From the NCBI GenBank assembly GCA_900113425.1, contig FOZF01000001.1:104884-168883 (forward strand): a DNA stretch of 64,000 bases, given 5' to 3'. This document shows, in pieces, positions 7,767 through 16,593 of this stretch. Under the pieces are notes generated by a model. That model was not told the DNA's origin. It saw only the letters and a program-made list of their open reading frames with translations, and did not search any database. Positions within the stretch are counted from its first letter, which is position 1. Every line of letters starts with the position of its first letter. Position numbers and translations under genes: made by a program. The stretch is from Stenotrophomonas maltophilia (lineage in GTDB: Bacteria > Pseudomonadota > Gammaproteobacteria > Xanthomonadales > Xanthomonadaceae).

Positions 7767-9962
7767 TCAGTCCCCGGGCGCTTGTTGCGCAGGTGCCGCC
7801 GAAGCGGGCAGCAGGGAGGGGCGCTCATCAAACCACTCGCGGGCCTTTGCCAGGTGCCAGCGGCGCTGCTCGCCGTCGAGCTCGAGGCCGGCGCCGAGCA
7901 CGCCCCAGCGCAGATAGAGGTCGCCGCGCTTGTGCTGACCGGGAAGATCGAGGCGGGCGCGGACGGACCACCGATCATTCTCCGCGTTCAGCTCGTCCAG
8001 GGTGAGATGCCCTGGCCGCCAGCGCAGTGCGGTCCGCGCATCGACCTGGCCAGCGTCGAGCAGCGACAGCACCCAGCGCGGATAGTCGCCGCGCTCGGCA
8101 AACACCGCCAGCAGTGGCGAGGCATCGCTCATTGCCACGGCGCCACGTGCGTCCACCTGGAAGGGCGACTGTGCATCGATGCGCCCGGACTGGATGTCGA
8201 TACGTCCATGCCACGGCGTCTTGCGTGCGACACCGGCCATCTGGATGTTGCGCAGCTCGACGGTGCTGCCGGAGACGTCGAAATGGCGGTCGGTGAAGTT
8301 GCCGCGGCGCAGGGCCGCATCCAGCTGCACGTCGCCGGCCAGTGACAGCCCCGCGACCTGCGCACGCGCCTGCCGACCGAGCAGGCGGGCGCTGCCCTGG
8401 CCGATGCGACCATTGGTGTCCAGCCGCATGTCGCCGCTCACCTGGCCGGTGCCGCCGAGCAGCCGGACCTGGTCCGTGCCCAGGTAGCGGTTGTAGGCCG
8501 CCAGGTCCGGAATGGTGGCGTCACTGAAACGCAGGTGCGCGCGCACACCGTTGCGCAGCTCACGGATGCGGCCGTCACCGCTCAGCGTCACCTGCAGATC
8601 GCGGCCATCGAACAGCCGTGTGCGCGGCGCGTCCGTCGGGTTGGCAGTGAAGCGGGGCAGGCGTACCGACAGCTCGGCGCGGGTGGGCGATCCGCCCTTG
8701 AGCTCACCATGCGCGCTGGCCGTGCCTGCCATCGTCACGCCGGCAATCCCGGCAACCGCTTTGGCCGAGGGAATGTCGACCGTGCTGCCCGCCACCAGTT
8801 CACCGTTGCGGAGCTTCAGGTCCGCCTGCAGGACGCCGCCGCCATCAAGCTGCAGCCAGGGTCTGCGCACGAACAGCGTGGGGATCCAGTTGAGAGAGGT
8901 GAACGTCCACTCGCCGCGTACCGTTCCCGAGGTCCGTTCGATCAACTGGTCGATCTGGCGGAAAGGAATCTCACGGCCAGCAATCCGCAGATCGGCGTCC
9001 AGCGCTGCGCCCGTTCCTTCCTTGGGAGGCAGCCGGGCCTGCAGTCGAATGTCGTCGGAGGTGTTGAGCTGCAGGGCCAGGACGCCACGGCCGGGAGCGC
9101 CGTCACCGAGCAGCAGGGGCACGTGCCACAGCGCGTGGCTGCCGGGCTGCAGGCGTCCATGGTCCATGCGGACGTCCATCTGCAGCCGCCCCGGAACCGG
9201 GGCACTGGCGATCCGCGGCTGCGCCAGGCCGGTATCCAGGCGCAGCCCCTGGCTGCGTGCGTTGACCTCGAGCGCTGCCCGCAACAGGCCCAGTTTGGCC
9301 AGGCCGGGCGCCTGGTCGCGGAAATGGCGGGGATAGCTGAAACGGGACTTGAGTTCCGTGTCCCCGAGCAGCTGGACCCCGTCGTAGCTGACGTCGGCGG
9401 CATCGAAGCGGACCTCGGAATCGAACAGTTCCGACGGGCCGCCGCGCAGCTGCTTGAGGAAGCCGACCGTTCCGGCTCCCTTGCCGATGATCAGCAGCTT
9501 GCCCAGCCGGGCACTGCGGATGCTGTCGCTATGGATGGCGTCGAAGCGCAGCGTCCACCCGCGGGTGCCACGGGGGGGCGATGGAACGACCTGATCGACG
9601 CGACTGACATCGGCCGAAACGCCGGTGGCCTGCAGGCGCGGCACCCGGACTTCGCGCCGGAACAGGGGGAGCAGGGCAAGGCGCGCACTGGCACGTTCCG
9701 CATGCAGCACATAGACCGTGTGGTTGACGTGGCCGCGCATGTGCACGTTCCAGGCGATCACGTGGCCCGGCACCAGTGTGATCGCCGGGCCCGTGGTCAT
9801 CACGAACTTCTGCGGCTTGCGGTTGGTGACGTTGTCGAACAGCGGCGTGTTGAGGAAGACGTTGCCTGCCAAAAGATAGGCTGCGTAGAGGCCGAGCAGG
9901 ATGTAGAGCGCTGCGCGCCACCGGCGAGGCAAATGCTTGAGGTGCGCGCGGACTGCTGCCAT
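7767..9962 (-). CDS. AsmA-like / DUF748-type large periplasmic protein with N-terminal anchor
   Basis: A 731-residue protein with a basic N-terminus, one hydrophobic helix (about 17-38) and then a long beta-rich repetitive region with many alternating short strands, the look of AsmA/TamB/DUF748 proteins that bridge the bacterial envelope and are linked to lipid transport. No catalytic motif is visible. It ends with a Pro/Ala-rich tail (SLLPASAAPAQQAPGD). It is a single gene between TspO and the hydrolase on the same strand, with its own ATG at 9962. The family call is by overall pattern rather than by a diagnostic motif. Confidence 0.6.
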   Translation of the reverse strand: MAAVRAHLKHLPRRWRAALYILLGLYAAYLLAGNVFLNTPLFDNVTNRKPQKFVMTTGPAITLVPGHVIAWNVHMRGHVNHTVYVLHAERASARLALLPLFRREVRVPRLQATGVSADVSRVDQVVPSPPRGTRGWTLRFDAIHSDSIRSARLGKLLIIGKGAGTVGFLKQLRGGPSELFDSEVRFDAADVSYDGVQLLGDTELKSRFSYPRHFRDQAPGLAKLGLLRAALEVNARSQGLRLDTGLAQPRIASAPVPGRLQMDVRMDHGRLQPGSHALWHVPLLLGDGAPGRGVLALQLNTSDDIRLQARLPPKEGTGAALDADLRIAGREIPFRQIDQLIERTSGTVRGEWTFTSLNWIPTLFVRRPWLQLDGGGVLQADLKLRNGELVAGSTVDIPSAKAVAGIAGVTMAGTASAHGELKGGSPTRAELSVRLPRFTANPTDAPRTRLFDGRDLQVTLSGDGRIRELRNGVRAHLRFSDATIPDLAAYNRYLGTDQVRLLGGTGQVSGDMRLDTNGRIGQGSARLLGRQARAQVAGLSLAGDVQLDAALRRGNFTDRHFDVSGSTVELRNIQMAGVARKTPWHGRIDIQSGRIDAQSPFQVDARGAVAMSDASPLLAVFAERGDYPRWVLSLLDAGQVDARTALRWRPGHLTLDELNAENDRWSVRARLDLPGQHKRGDLYLRWGVLGAGLELDGEQRRWHLAKAREWFDERPSLLPASAAPAQQAPGD

Positions 9963-10040
9963 GAACGCTCAACATGATGACGAACTCGGGCCACTATGGC
10001 CGAGCACCGTGGTTCACCATGTGAAGCGGCAGGCGACGCA

Positions 10041-11003
10041 TCAGTCGCGGATGTCCTTCTGCGCAGCTTCGCCGACGTGGCGGTCGAGGAACCGGCGGAC
10101 GACGGGGATGATCTGCGCGGCGTGCGTTTCAAGTGCGAAGTGCCCGGTGTCGTAGAAGTGGATTTCCGCCGCGGGGATGTCGCGCTTCCACGCTTCGGCG
10201 CCGGCAGGCAGGAAGTAGGGGTCGTTGCGTCCCCACACCGCCAGCAGTGGCGGTTGATGATCGCGGAAGTAGGCCTGGAAGGCGGGGTACATCGCCACGT
10301 TGGAGGCATAGTCCAGCAGCAGATCCAGCTGGATATCCGCGTTGCCGGGCGTGGTGACCTGCAGCCCCTCCAGGGTGTATCCGTCGGGAGCGACCGTGCT
10401 TGGGTCCTTCACGCCCTCCAGGTACTGCCATTTGATCGAGGCCGGCGTCGGGAAGTCGGCCAGCGCCAGGCGGTTGGCTGCGGTCGGTTGCCGCCAGTAG
10501 GTCCGGATAGGGTCCCATCCCTTGGCCAGGCCCTGCTCGTAGGCGTTTCCGTTCTGGGAGATCAGTGCCGTGATCTTCTCCGGGTGCGCCACGGCCAGGC
10601 GCCAGCCGACGGGAGCCCCGTAGTCGTGCACCATCAGCGCATAGCGCTCCAGCTTCAGCTGCTGGGTGAAACGGTCGATGGTGGTGGTCAGGTTTTCGAA
10701 GGTATAGGCGTAAGCACCACGCGCCGGCGCCCGGGTGTGACCGAACGAGGGCAGGTCCGGCGCGATCACGTGGTAGCGGTCGGCAAGCGCGCTGATGACG
10801 TCGCGGTACATGTACGACGATGCGGCAAATCCATGCAGGAGCAGCACGGTGGGGGCGGTTCGTGGCCCCGCTTCGCGATAGAAGACCTCCACATCGCCGA
10901 CCTGCTCGTAGCGGTAGTGGATCTGGGCGTCAGCCGCATCGACGTCGCCAGCCAGCGCGGCGGCCACTAGTCCCAGAGAGGCCAGTGCGTGTTTTGTACC
11001 CAT
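10041..11003 (-). CDS. Exported alpha/beta hydrolase, epoxide hydrolase/haloalkane dehalogenase type
   Basis: The 320-residue protein starts with a signal-like segment (cleavage near DAADA, about residue 24). The fold motifs are HGFAASS (oxyanion loop), VHDYGAP with Asp127 in the nucleophile elbow, WGRNDPYF with the likely acid residue, and TGHFALE with the catalytic His. An Asp nucleophile rather than Ser places it with epoxide hydrolases and dehalogenases, although the substrate cannot be read from sequence. It is transcribed divergently from the CGNR regulator; the 80 bp between the two start codons hold tandem palindromes, so it is probably that regulator's target. Confidence 0.85.
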   Translation of the reverse strand: MGTKHALASLGLVAAALAGDVDAADAQIHYRYEQVGDVEVFYREAGPRTAPTVLLLHGFAASSYMYRDVISALADRYHVIAPDLPSFGHTRAPARGAYAYTFENLTTTIDRFTQQLKLERYALMVHDYGAPVGWRLAVAHPEKITALISQNGNAYEQGLAKGWDPIRTYWRQPTAANRLALADFPTPASIKWQYLEGVKDPSTVAPDGYTLEGLQVTTPGNADIQLDLLLDYASNVAMYPAFQAYFRDHQPPLLAVWGRNDPYFLPAGAEAWKRDIPAAEIHFYDTGHFALETHAAQIIPVVRRFLDRHVGEAAQKDIRD

Positions 11004-11008
11004 GGCAT

Positions 11009-11081
11009 GTAACCTGTTTTGTGTGTTTTTGAAGGTTACGAATGGCTGTGGTAACCTGTCAACACTTATTTGAGTGGTTAC
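11009..11081. promoter_or_regulatory. Tandem palindromic operator between hydrolase and CGNR genes
   Basis: Two copies of GTAACC-N19-GGTTAC lie at 11009-11039 and 11051-11081, exactly 42 bp apart (about four helical turns). They fill the divergent promoter region, and the second copy ends 2 bp before ATG 11084. The layout suggests two cooperative binding sites for the adjacent CGNR-domain regulator. The sites are seen directly; the binding protein is inferred. Confidence 0.65.
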
Positions 11082-11083
11082 AC

Positions 11084-11653
11084 ATGCGCGACGTACACCC
11101 GGCCCCTCCGCTGTTCGTGGGCAATGACCTCGCCCTGGATTTCATCAACACCTGCTTCGGGCCGCCGGGCGCGCCCGAGGAGGTGCTGGTCGATGACGCA
11201 TCGGTGCTCCGCTGGCTGGCGTCGGCCGGCGTGCTTGCAGATGCGGTTCCGGTCGCGCCAGGCCTGCTCGCACTGGCCATCGCGCTTCGGCAGGAGGCGG
11301 GCGACGCATTGGCGGCTGCGCGCAGCGGCGTACCGTTCCAGACCCCCGTGGTGAACCGGATCCTGGAAGAAGGGCGCCCGGTGCTGCGGCTCGAGGCGGC
11401 CTCTGGCGTTCCCCGGCTCCTGCAGCAGCGCCGTGACGGCAGTGCCGGGAGCCTGCTCGAACCTGTGGCCGCGGCCTTCGCGCGGCTGCTCTCCGAGGGA
11501 GATCTGGCGCACGTCCGCAAGTGCGAAGCACATGACTGCACGCTTCTTTTCCACGACACCACCAAATCCAGGCGGCGGCGCTGGTGCAGCATGGCCCTGT
11601 GCGGAAACCGCATGAAGGTGGCGGCGTTCCGCTCGCGCAGGCAGCCGGACTGA
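11084..11653 (+). CDS. CGNR zinc-finger, ABATE-domain transcriptional regulator
   Basis: The 189-residue protein begins PLFVGNDLALDFINT, the hallmark of the stress-response (ABATE) N-terminal domain, and ends in a zinc-finger motif C-x4-C near residue 148 and CSMALCGNRMKVAAFRSR, the CGNR signature. Such proteins are putative DNA-binding regulators. ATG 11084 is preferred; the upstream in-frame ATG at 11042 would place codons over the tandem operator. It is divergent from the hydrolase gene and convergent with the transporter gene that ends 24 bp downstream. Confidence 0.85.
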   Translation: MRDVHPAPPLFVGNDLALDFINTCFGPPGAPEEVLVDDASVLRWLASAGVLADAVPVAPGLLALAIALRQEAGDALAAARSGVPFQTPVVNRILEEGRPVLRLEAASGVPRLLQQRRDGSAGSLLEPVAAAFARLLSEGDLAHVRKCEAHDCTLLFHDTTKSRRRRWCSMALCGNRMKVAAFRSRRQPD

Positions 11654-11677
11654 ACGCGGTGCCGGGCCCGAGATGGC

Positions 11678-12952
11678 TCAGAGCAGCAGCAACGCCCCGA
11701 GCAGCGCGGGCGGCATCACCAGTACGCCGATGCGCAGGAAGTCGAGCCCGCTGACATGTTCGCCTTCGCGACGCAGGGCCACCAGCCACAGCAGGGTGGC
11801 CAGCGAACCGGTCACCGACAGGTTCGGGCCCAGGTCCACGCCGATCAGCAGTGCGGCGCGCGTCTGCGCCGGCAGGTCGGCGATCTGTCCCAGTGAGCCT
11901 GCGGCCAGACCCACCGGCAGATTGTTGGCGAGGTTGCTGAGCAGGGCTGCGGCCGAGCCGGCAAGCCACCCGGCCTGGTGGGGTGAGGTGCGGGCGAGGG
12001 ACTCCAGTGCACTGGCCGCCATCTGTATCACGCCGGTCTGTGCCACACCTTCGACCAGCACGAACAGACCCGCCACCAGCGGCAGCACGCCCCAGGACAC
12101 GTTGCGCAGCAGCGGCAGCGGACTCTGGCGCTGGCGAAGGGCGACGGCGACGACGCTCGCGCTGCCTGCGCAGAAGGTCACCAGACCCAGCGGGCCGTTC
12201 AAGGCCGAGGTCACCAGCAGCGCCGTGCCGGTGAACAGCACGCCGTAGGCACTCAGGCGACCGCCAGCGGACAGGAGGCGATGTGCCGGCGCCGGGGCCA
12301 GTGGCTGCGCGATCTGGCGGCGGTGCACCCAGCGCAGGACCAGGTAGGTTGCACCGATCGCCGCCAGCGACGGCAACGCGAACTGCGCCAGCCACTGCTG
12401 CAGCGGTGGCATGTGCCTGCCATACACCACCAGGTTGGCCGGATTGGAGATGGGCAGCACGAAGCTTGCCGCATTGGCGATGAATGCACAGACGAACAGG
12501 TAGGGCAGGGGATTTGCGCGGGCCGCCCTGCAGGCGGCATAGACCGCAGGGGTCAGCACGACCGCAGTCGCGTCGTTGGAGAGGAACACCGTCACCAGCG
12601 TGCCGACCAGGAACACCAGGTCGAACAGCCGCCGCCCGGAGCCGCCCGCGTGCCGCACCGCGTACAGCGCCAGCCAGTCGAACAGGCCTTCCCGCCGCGC
12701 GAGCTCTGCCAGAACCATCATCCCGACCAGGAACAGATAGACATCACCGCCTTCGGCGACCGCACCGAGGACCGTGCCGATCTGCATCACACCGGTCAGC
12801 GGCAACAGTGCCGCCGCCACGACGGCCCAGACGTACTCGGGCAGGCGGAAAGGACGGAACAGCAGACCCACGGTGGCGAGCGCCACCGCCGACCAGATGA
12901 TGGCGGAAGAGTAGGAAGCGAGCATGGGGAGGGGGAGCAGGAAACGCGGCAT
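11678..12952 (-). CDS. ArsB/NhaD-superfamily (SLC13-like) anion transporter
   Basis: About 424 residues with 10-12 hydrophobic helices. The segments VTVFLSNDATAVVLTPAVYA and LSNLANNLPVGLAAG are the twin S/N-x-N/D-A loops of ArsB and related ion transporters, and PISNPANLVVYG adds to the match. Substrate could be arsenite, another oxyanion or an organic anion. No ars regulator or reductase is adjacent, so an arsenic role is not supported by context. Starts at 12955, 12952 and 12925 are all possible and none has a strong ribosome-binding site. Confidence 0.8.
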   Translation of the reverse strand: MPRFLLPLPMLASYSSAIIWSAVALATVGLLFRPFRLPEYVWAVVAAALLPLTGVMQIGTVLGAVAEGGDVYLFLVGMMVLAELARREGLFDWLALYAVRHAGGSGRRLFDLVFLVGTLVTVFLSNDATAVVLTPAVYAACRAARANPLPYLFVCAFIANAASFVLPISNPANLVVYGRHMPPLQQWLAQFALPSLAAIGATYLVLRWVHRRQIAQPLAPAPAHRLLSAGGRLSAYGVLFTGTALLVTSALNGPLGLVTFCAGSASVVAVALRQRQSPLPLLRNVSWGVLPLVAGLFVLVEGVAQTGVIQMAASALESLARTSPHQAGWLAGSAAALLSNLANNLPVGLAAGSLGQIADLPAQTRAALLIGVDLGPNLSVTGSLATLLWLVALRREGEHVSGLDFLRIGVLVMPPALLGALLLL

Positions 12953-12955
12953 CAT

Positions 12956-13328
12956 ACCGTGTGGGGTCGCACCGCGGCCGCGTGTGTCATGCGCACGAGG
13001 GGACTGTCGCAGGAATGATTTGCTGCGCTGCACGGTGACAAGCGGGAACCAGGGTGATTAGTCTGCGCCTCAACGCGATGGTAGCGCTACCAATAGATTC
13101 GGGGTTTTGGGTCCAGGGGCTGCCTTCTTTACCGCGTGTTCGTCCTGGCAGGCTTGAAAGCGAGTTTGAGTCGCGGTGCGTCCGGCGCCCGCGATGTTCG
13201 GTTTGGAATACGGGCCTCGCCCGTGCGTGCCCCTGGGAGGGGGCGGTACATCCATTCGATCGTATGTCATAGGGGACTTTCATGAGCGCTCGCAGTTTCC
13301 GTGCTACTCCAGACCCGAGGACCCGTCC
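12956..13328. other. Intergenic region upstream of the TonB receptor
   Basis: About 370 bp between the divergent transporter and the TonB receptor gene. It holds the xyl-box at 13079-13092 and about 235 bp of untranslated leader after it. I see no gene in it; the open frame running into the receptor from 13176 lacks coding character before ATG 13329. Confidence 0.6.
13079..13092. promoter_or_regulatory. xyl-box: LacI-type operator upstream of TonB receptor
   Basis: TGGTAGCGCTACCA is a perfect 14-bp palindrome with the central CG step typical of LacI-family operators. It matches, from memory, the xyl-box of Xanthomonas xylan genes (TGGTAGCGCTAACA) at all but one position. A second near-copy precedes xylB. 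The local LacI repressor is the likely binder. Confidence 0.8.
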
Positions 13329-16300
13329 ATGAGCCGGACCTTGGCGAAGTTCCGCTCCAGGGCCATGTTCACGTTCGTCGGCGGCGTCCTGGTGATCAAT
13401 CCCGCCTTCGCACAGGAGGCCTCCACGACCACCGCACAACCGTCGACGGCGCAGACGCAGCCCACGCAGCTGGACGCGGTGCAGGTGACGGGCATCCGCA
13501 ACAGCCTCAGCCAGGCCATGGACATCAAGCGTGATTCGGCTGGCGTGGTGGACGCGATCAGTGCCGAGGACATCGGCAAGTTCCCCGATACCAACCTGGC
13601 GGAGTCGCTGCAGCGCATCACCGGCATCTCCATCGAGCGCCGTGACGGCGAAGGTGCACAGGTCACGGCACGCGGCTTCGGTCCGCAGTTCAACATGGTG
13701 ACCCTCAACGGACGCCAGATGCCTGGTGCCGATGCATTCGGTGCGTCCGGGCAGGTCGCCATCGGTGGTGTCGACGGTGGCACCCGCGCCTTCAACTTCG
13801 CGCAGCTGGCCGCCGAGGCCATCAACGGCATCGAGGTCTACAAGACCAGCCAGGCGCAGGTACCCAGCGGCGGCATCGGCGCGACGATCAACATCCTGAC
13901 GGCGCGGCCGCTGGATCACGAGGGCATCATCGCCAATGCCGGCGCGAAGCTCGTCTCGGACCGCAGCCAGCCGTTCGACAATGATCTGACGCCGGAGCTG
14001 TCCGGCATCTTCAGTTACAGCAACCCGGAAAAGACCTTCGGTGTCAGCCTGAGCGCGAGCCAGCAGAAGCGCAAGGGCGGCTCGGTGCAGGCCACGGAGA
14101 ACTACTGGAACGTGCAGCCGTGGACGGGATCGATGCCCGGCAACCCGACGGTGGTCAACGCGCCGGAGATCGGCCAGCTCTATGCACGCCCGAACGACCT
14201 GCGCTATGCATTCTCGGAGTTCGAGCGGGAACGCGTGAACGGCCAGGCCGTGCTGCAGTTCGCACCCACGGACAGCCTGACCCTGACCGTGGACTACACC
14301 TACTCGACCAACGAGATCACCGAGAACCGTGGCGAGCAGGGCATGTGGCTGCAGAACAGCAACTACACCAACGTCCAGTTCGATACCAGCGGTGCAGTGG
14401 CCACCCCGGTCTACATCCGCGAAATCGCCGGCACCAAGGATTTCGGGTTGGAACAGCAGCGCAGCATGCAGGAGTACAAGCTGGGATCGCTCGGCTTCAA
14501 CGCCGTGTGGAATGTCACCGACCGCTTCAAGCTGAGCTTCGACGCACACAATTCGAAGAACGAGAGCCGCCCGAATGATCCGCTCACCGGCGGCGGCTCG
14601 ATCTTCATGAGCATTGCCGGCACCAACAACTGTACCCGTGGCCCCCATTGCGGCGGCTCCTGGGTGCAGGAGCTGGAGTTCAACAATGGTCTGCCGGTCG
14701 GCACCCAGACCTGGTATCCCAGCACGGCAGATGCGATCGCCGGCACCAACGGCGTGGTCAACCCGGGCTTCCAGGAGGGCGAGATCGGCACGCAGGTGCT
14801 GCGTGTCAACGCACAGTCGCAGGTGAGCGAGATCAAGCAGGCCCGCGTGGACGGCGAATGGAACTTCGACCAGGGGCGGTTCCAGTTCGGCGTGGATACC
14901 AACAAGTCGACCACGCACCGCATCCAGGCAGCCGAGGCCTACTCGACCCTGGGTGACTGGGGCGTGGCCAACGTGAACCGGGATACCGATGCCGGGCTGA
15001 TGGATCTGCTGCGTCCGGTCAACATCGTCGGCCTGTTCGACGACTACAGCGCCAGCAGCTGGCCCGCATGGCGCGGCAACGCCGGCCAGCTCGCACAGTG
15101 GGCGGCGGACGAATATGGCGTGGGGCTGGGAGTCAGCCCGCAACGCGCGGCCGACAACTTCGTGGAAGAGAAGACCAAGGCGGCCTACTTCCAGGTGGAA
15201 CTGGATGGCCAGCTGGGCAGCATGCGCACCAATACCCGGCTGGGCGTGCGCTACGAAACCACCGACGTGGTCTCGACCTCGGTCATCGCCGTTCCCGAGT
15301 CCATCGAGTGGCAGGCCAACAACGATTTCCGCATCGTGCTGTCCGACGAGCAGCAGCCCTTCACCGAGAAGGCAAGGTACAGCTACATCCTGCCCAATCT
15401 CGATTTCAGCATCGATTTCACCGATGAGCTGAAGGGGCGTGCCTCGTTCGGCAAGAGCATCGCCCGCGCGCCCTACGGCAATCTCTATGCGGGCCCGGGC
15501 GCACAGCAACCGTTCGGGTCGGTGCTCATCGATCCGTCGTCGCGGGCCAGCGGCAATGCGCAGAATCCCAGCCTGAAGCCGCTGGAGTCGGACAACCTCG
15601 ACCTCGGGCTGGAGTGGTATTTCGCCGACGCCAGCTATGTGTCGTTGACCTACTGGAACAAGTCGGTCGACAACTTCATCGGCAATACCGTTGTCCAGGA
15701 GAGCCTGTACGGGCTGACCGATCCCACGTCCGGCCCGGACGCGCGTGCGGCTCTGGACTTCCTCACCAGTGCAGCCTGCGTCTCCCAGGTCGGTGCCGCG
15801 AATGCGGCCGCCTGCTCGGCCAACGACACCTCGCTGTTCACCGCGCTGGCGTTGCTGCGCAACAACCCTGCCGGGCTGGCGGCCTACAACGGAACCGACG
15901 CGCAGGTGCTGGCCACCGAAGCGGCCTACGACCTGTATGGCCAGGCGGACGATCCGCTGTACCAGTTCAATGTCAACCGCCCGATCAACCAGAACAAGTC
16001 CAAGCTGCACGGCTGGGAGCTCGGCGGGCAGTACTTCTTCGGCGACACCGGTTTCGGCGTGCTGGCCAACTATACGATCGTCAGCGGCGATGTCGGCTAC
16101 AACAATGGCGGCGATCCGGGCATCGACCAGTTCTCGCTTACCGGTCTGAGTGATACCGCCAATGCGATGCTCATGTACGAGAAGTACGGCTGGTCGATCC
16201 GCCTGGCGTGGAACTGGCGCGACCAGTACCTGATCCTGGCCAACCAGGGCGCCAGCCGCAATCCCTACTATGTGGAAGCGTACGAGCAGTGGGATCTGAG

Positions 16301-16457
16301 CGTGAACTACACGCTGGACGACCACTGGTCGTTCGGACTGGAGGCGATCAACCTGACCGGCGAGGACGTACGCTGGCGCTCGCGCACGTCGCAGATGATC
16401 GTGAAGCTGGCTGACCAGAGTCCACGCTACATGCTGGGTGTCCGTTACAAGTTCTGA
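13329..16457 (+). CDS. TonB-dependent receptor, oligosaccharide (probable xylo-oligosaccharide) uptake
   Basis: The 1042-residue outer-membrane receptor begins with a signal peptide ending AFAQE, then a TonB-box-like LDAVQVTG, a plug domain with DIGKFPDTNLAESLQRITGI and VTARGFGPQFN, and a large beta barrel ending in YMLGVRYKF with the terminal Phe expected for outer-membrane insertion. This long, N-terminally SLSQAMDIKR-type receptor class is common for plant glycans in Xanthomonadaceae and Caulobacter. The xyl-box upstream and the xylan genes downstream point to xylo-oligosaccharides. ATG 13329 starts the signal peptide; the longer frame does not. A very strong hairpin follows the stop codon, then SapC, JmjC and halogenase genes. 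Confidence 0.93.
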   Translation: MSRTLAKFRSRAMFTFVGGVLVINPAFAQEASTTTAQPSTAQTQPTQLDAVQVTGIRNSLSQAMDIKRDSAGVVDAISAEDIGKFPDTNLAESLQRITGISIERRDGEGAQVTARGFGPQFNMVTLNGRQMPGADAFGASGQVAIGGVDGGTRAFNFAQLAAEAINGIEVYKTSQAQVPSGGIGATINILTARPLDHEGIIANAGAKLVSDRSQPFDNDLTPELSGIFSYSNPEKTFGVSLSASQQKRKGGSVQATENYWNVQPWTGSMPGNPTVVNAPEIGQLYARPNDLRYAFSEFERERVNGQAVLQFAPTDSLTLTVDYTYSTNEITENRGEQGMWLQNSNYTNVQFDTSGAVATPVYIREIAGTKDFGLEQQRSMQEYKLGSLGFNAVWNVTDRFKLSFDAHNSKNESRPNDPLTGGGSIFMSIAGTNNCTRGPHCGGSWVQELEFNNGLPVGTQTWYPSTADAIAGTNGVVNPGFQEGEIGTQVLRVNAQSQVSEIKQARVDGEWNFDQGRFQFGVDTNKSTTHRIQAAEAYSTLGDWGVANVNRDTDAGLMDLLRPVNIVGLFDDYSASSWPAWRGNAGQLAQWAADEYGVGLGVSPQRAADNFVEEKTKAAYFQVELDGQLGSMRTNTRLGVRYETTDVVSTSVIAVPESIEWQANNDFRIVLSDEQQPFTEKARYSYILPNLDFSIDFTDELKGRASFGKSIARAPYGNLYAGPGAQQPFGSVLIDPSSRASGNAQNPSLKPLESDNLDLGLEWYFADASYVSLTYWNKSVDNFIGNTVVQESLYGLTDPTSGPDARAALDFLTSAACVSQVGAANAAACSANDTSLFTALALLRNNPAGLAAYNGTDAQVLATEAAYDLYGQADDPLYQFNVNRPINQNKSKLHGWELGGQYFFGDTGFGVLANYTIVSGDVGYNNGGDPGIDQFSLTGLSDTANAMLMYEKYGWSIRLAWNWRDQYLILANQGASRNPYYVEAYEQWDLSVNYTLDDHWSFGLEAINLTGEDVRWRSRTSQMIVKLADQSPRYMLGVRYKF

Positions 16458-16478
16458 GTCTGGCGACGGACCCGTCCG

Positions 16479-16512
16479 GCGCGGTACCGTTGTCCCGGCA
16501 ACGGTACCGCGC
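16479..16512 (+). terminator. Strong intercistronic stem-loop after the TonB receptor
   Basis: A 14-bp GC-rich stem with no mismatch (left arm 16479-16492, right arm 16499-16512) closes a 6-nt loop, TCCCGG. It starts 21 bp after the receptor stop codon and has no U-run after it, so it may attenuate transcription or protect the 3' end of the receptor mRNA rather than terminate fully. That would give much more receptor than the three downstream proteins. Confidence 0.7.
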
Positions 16513-16593
16513 GGGCATGTCCTGACGCAGCACCTGTCGCACGTGCCGGCGTACCCTGCCGGCCACTGGCCCCGCACCGGACTGGACACCCTG

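Noticed and set aside
11678..12952. Arsenite efflux pump arsB
   Set aside because: Fold fits but no ars regulator, reductase or other arsenic gene is nearby, so a specific name is not supported.
13176..13328. Upstream extension of the TonB receptor reading frame
   Set aside because: Would place about 50 non-hydrophobic residues before a clear signal peptide.
12987..16589. 1200-codon open frame antisense to the TonB receptor
   Set aside because: It mirrors the high-GC receptor gene, has no domain or start signal, and crosses the receptor's whole length; an artefact of codon bias.
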